Positions 5,517-7,098 of a stretch of 7,098 nucleotides of DNA are shown here, in pieces. The first letter of the stretch is position 1. Each line of letters begins with the position of its first letter. Below the pieces are notes generated by a model that made no database searches, had not been told where the DNA came from, and saw only the letters and a list, made by a program, of their open reading frames with translations. Position numbers and translations under genes: made by a program. The stretch comes from DATKEU01 sp035544495 (GTDB lineage: Bacteria; Myxococcota_A; Polyangia; Fen-1088), in the NCBI GenBank assembly GCA_035544495.1, contig DATKEU010000030.1, forward strand, positions 1 to 7,098, read 5' to 3'.

Positions 5517-7098
5517 CTAGTGGGTTTGGCCGGCGAGCGCGCCCACGTGGATGACGACGGCGTTCATGGCGGGCACGCTGATGGTCGCGCTGCCGGTCGC
5601 GTCGACGGCGATGGCAGAGCCCGAACAGCCTGCCGCTGTCGGACTGCCCTGATAGACCTCGCAGTAGGTGCCGCCCGGAAGGCCGGTCACGAACGCGCGC
5701 GCCAGCGGTGTCACGTCCCGGTTGATGGCGACGAACCCCTTGTCGCCGCGCCCGAACGCGATCCGGTTGTTGCCGTCGTCCCAGGAATTGCTCACGGCGG
5801 CGCCGGCGGCCGCCGCGCGAAAGGCCAGCATGGCGCGCACGTAGGGCCGGCGATGCTCGCACAGCCAGCCCTGCGTGGCGGCCAGCGGATCGGCGACGCA
5901 GTCGGGGGCCGCCGCCCCCGCCGCCCACACCGGCCGCGTGCCGCCGTCGGCCGTGGCGGGCGGCCCGATGGCGCGCCCGGCATCGGTGGCGCGATCGAAC
6001 GCATAGCTCGACAGCACCGACGGATAGCCGTACGGCGACGCCAGCATGAACACGGTCGCGAGATCGAACGCCGCGCCGTCCTTGTAGTACAGCGACGAGG
6101 CGCGCTGCGTGTCGTGGTTGTTGACGAAGACCACCGCGCGCTCCGACGGCAGAAGGCCCGCGCCGGCGCTGCCGGCGTTGACCGCCGCCAGATCGGCCAC
6201 CTTCTTGCCGCCGGCGTTCAGGAAGGCGTCGGCCACCACGCCGTACTTGAACTCCGTGACGTCCAGCTCCTCGACGGCGCCCTGCCCCGTCGCCAGGTAA
6301 TCGGATGCCTTGATCGCCTCGCCGCCGTTGTCGATCACCTCGAAGAAATAATAGGGCTTGGTGGCGGCGGCGATGGCCACGCGGCGCAAGATGGCGTCGA
6401 GATCCAGTGGGTCGATGTGCTTGGCGGCGTCGACGCGAAAGCCGTGCACGCCCGCGCCCATCAGCGCCGAGAGATAGCCGGCGATCGCGTCGCGCACGTG
6501 ATCGGCGCCAGTGTCGAGATCGGCCAGGCCCAGGAGCTCGCACCGGCGGACGCGATCGGGCGCGTTCTGGTAATCGGCGTCGGCGATGGCGCAGGTCGGC
6601 TGGTGAAAGTCGGCGGGCGCGTACAGGCCCGGATAGCTGTACTTCGTGAAGTGCGTGCCGTTGCTGCCCACGCCGCTTGGCTGACCCGTCATGTGGTTGA
6701 TGACGGCGTCGACGTAGATGGCCACGCCCGCGGTGGCGCAGCGCCGGACCATGTCGCGGAGCTCGTCGCCCGTTCCGCTGCGGCTCTTGTCGAGGGCGTA
6801 GCCGACGGTCTGATAGCGCTCCCACCAGGGAGCCTGCGGCAGCACCAGGTGCTCGCTGGGCGGCGAGATCTGCACGGCGGTGAAACCCGCCGGGCCGAGG
6901 TAGTCCTCGCATTCCTTGGCGATGTCGGTCCATCGCCACTCGAACAGATGCACGAAAACGCTCGACGGTCCGCGCGGCGGCAGGGCGAGCACCGGCGGCG
7001 GGCGATCCGGATCGCCGTCGCCCGGCGTCGTCGCGTCGGCCGGCGTCGCCGCGTCGCCCGACGTCGTCGCGTCGGCCGGCGCCGCGTCGGATAGCATC
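5517..7098 (-). CDS. Secreted alpha-amylase, glycoside hydrolase family 13 (N-terminus cut by window end)
   Basis: This is an endo-acting starch hydrolase of the Streptomyces/animal type (GH13, probably subfamily 32). Numbering from the ATG at 7097, residues 1 to 35 are an Asp/Ala/Thr/Pro linker; no signal peptide is visible, so the true start lies beyond the window and this ATG is probably internal. The catalytic barrel starts at VFVHLFEWRW (47-56) and holds DAVINH (130-135), the nucleophile Asp223 in FRVDAAKH, acid/base Glu253 in FFEVID, and Asp329 in VNNHDTQR. Asn134, Asp193 and His227 match the calcium ligands of pancreatic amylase. A C-terminal beta domain ends the protein (FGRGDKGFVAINRD; GGTYCEV), with no starch-binding module after it. 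Its eight cysteines fall in the four disulfide pairs of pancreatic amylase (63-120, 169-186, 400-413, 479-491), strong support for export. The chloride-site residue corresponding to Arg337 is Ser360. Confidence 0.95.
   Translation of the reverse strand, partial: MLSDAAPADATTSGDAATPADATTPGDGDPDRPPPVLALPPRGPSSVFVHLFEWRWTDIAKECEDYLGPAGFTAVQISPPSEHLVLPQAPWWERYQTVGYALDKSRSGTGDELRDMVRRCATAGVAIYVDAVINHMTGQPSGVGSNGTHFTKYSYPGLYAPADFHQPTCAIADADYQNAPDRVRRCELLGLADLDTGADHVRDAIAGYLSALMGAGVHGFRVDAAKHIDPLDLDAILRRVAIAAATKPYYFFEVIDNGGEAIKASDYLATGQGAVEELDVTEFKYGVVADAFLNAGGKKVADLAAVNAGSAGAGLLPSERAVVFVNNHDTQRASSLYYKDGAAFDLATVFMLASPYGYPSVLSSYAFDRATDAGRAIGPPATADGGTRPVWAAGAAAPDCVADPLAATQGWLCEHRRPYVRAMLAFRAAAAGAAVSNSWDDGNNRIAFGRGDKGFVAINRDVTPLARAFVTGLPGGTYCEVYQGSPTAAGCSGSAIAVDATGSATISVPAMNAVVIHVGALAGQTH
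7026..7090. repeat. 18/36-base tandem repeat coding for the amylase linker
   Basis: A 20-base string is repeated exactly at 7026-7045 and 7062-7081, with a related 18-base unit between. On the minus strand each 18-base unit encodes a hexapeptide of the form DA(A/T)T(P/S)(A/G). It forms the flexible linker between the missing export signal and the catalytic domain. Confidence 0.75.

Noticed and set aside
5505..7094. A 529-codon plus-strand frame opposite the amylase
   Set aside because: The minus-strand frame has complete amylase catalytic motifs and paired cysteines; the plus-strand translation has no recognisable features.

Overview
The window is a GC-rich stretch of bacterial chromosome, fully packed with genes. 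It holds two unrelated blocks that meet tail to tail. The base composition, together with a secreted protein that carries a Asp/Ala/Thr/Pro linker at its N-terminus, fits a myxobacterium-like (Myxococcota) genome. That placement is inferred from style and not from any marker gene.

Block 1 (bases 1 to 4780, plus strand) is the downstream part of a molybdenum hydroxylase operon of the E. coli PaoABC (YagTSR) type. It contains the C-terminal three quarters of the FAD subunit (paoB-like), the complete molybdopterin catalytic subunit (paoC-like), an XdhC/PaoD-type maturation chaperone, and a MocA-type nucleotidyltransferase. Two of the three junctions are ATGA stop/start overlaps and the third is a 25-base gap with a clear ribosome binding site, so the four genes are almost certainly co-transcribed. 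The 2Fe-2S subunit expected in front of paoB would lie upstream of the window. Together the genes describe an aldehyde-oxidising enzyme and the means to equip it: MocA would make the cytosine-dinucleotide cofactor, the XdhC-like chaperone would finish and insert it, and the subunits would pass electrons from Mo to FAD through Fe-S clusters.

Block 2 (bases 4781 to 7098, minus strand) holds a secreted alpha-amylase of glycoside hydrolase family 13 (closest in motif pattern to the Streptomyces/animal-type enzymes), whose signal region is cut by the window end. Sixty-one bases downstream of it is a 224-residue unknown membrane-anchored protein rich in Pro and Ala. Its coding sequence ends exactly where the mocA coding sequence ends on the other strand (TGA|TCA, no bases between).

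No RNA genes, mobile elements, CRISPR arrays or convincing terminators were seen. There is no gene-free stretch longer than 61 bases. Nothing here is clearly an undescribed system. The points most worth a second look are the repeat-rich unknown protein, the four-cysteine insert in the FAD subunit coupled with a dedicated cofactor gene, and the amylase's altered chloride-site residue.
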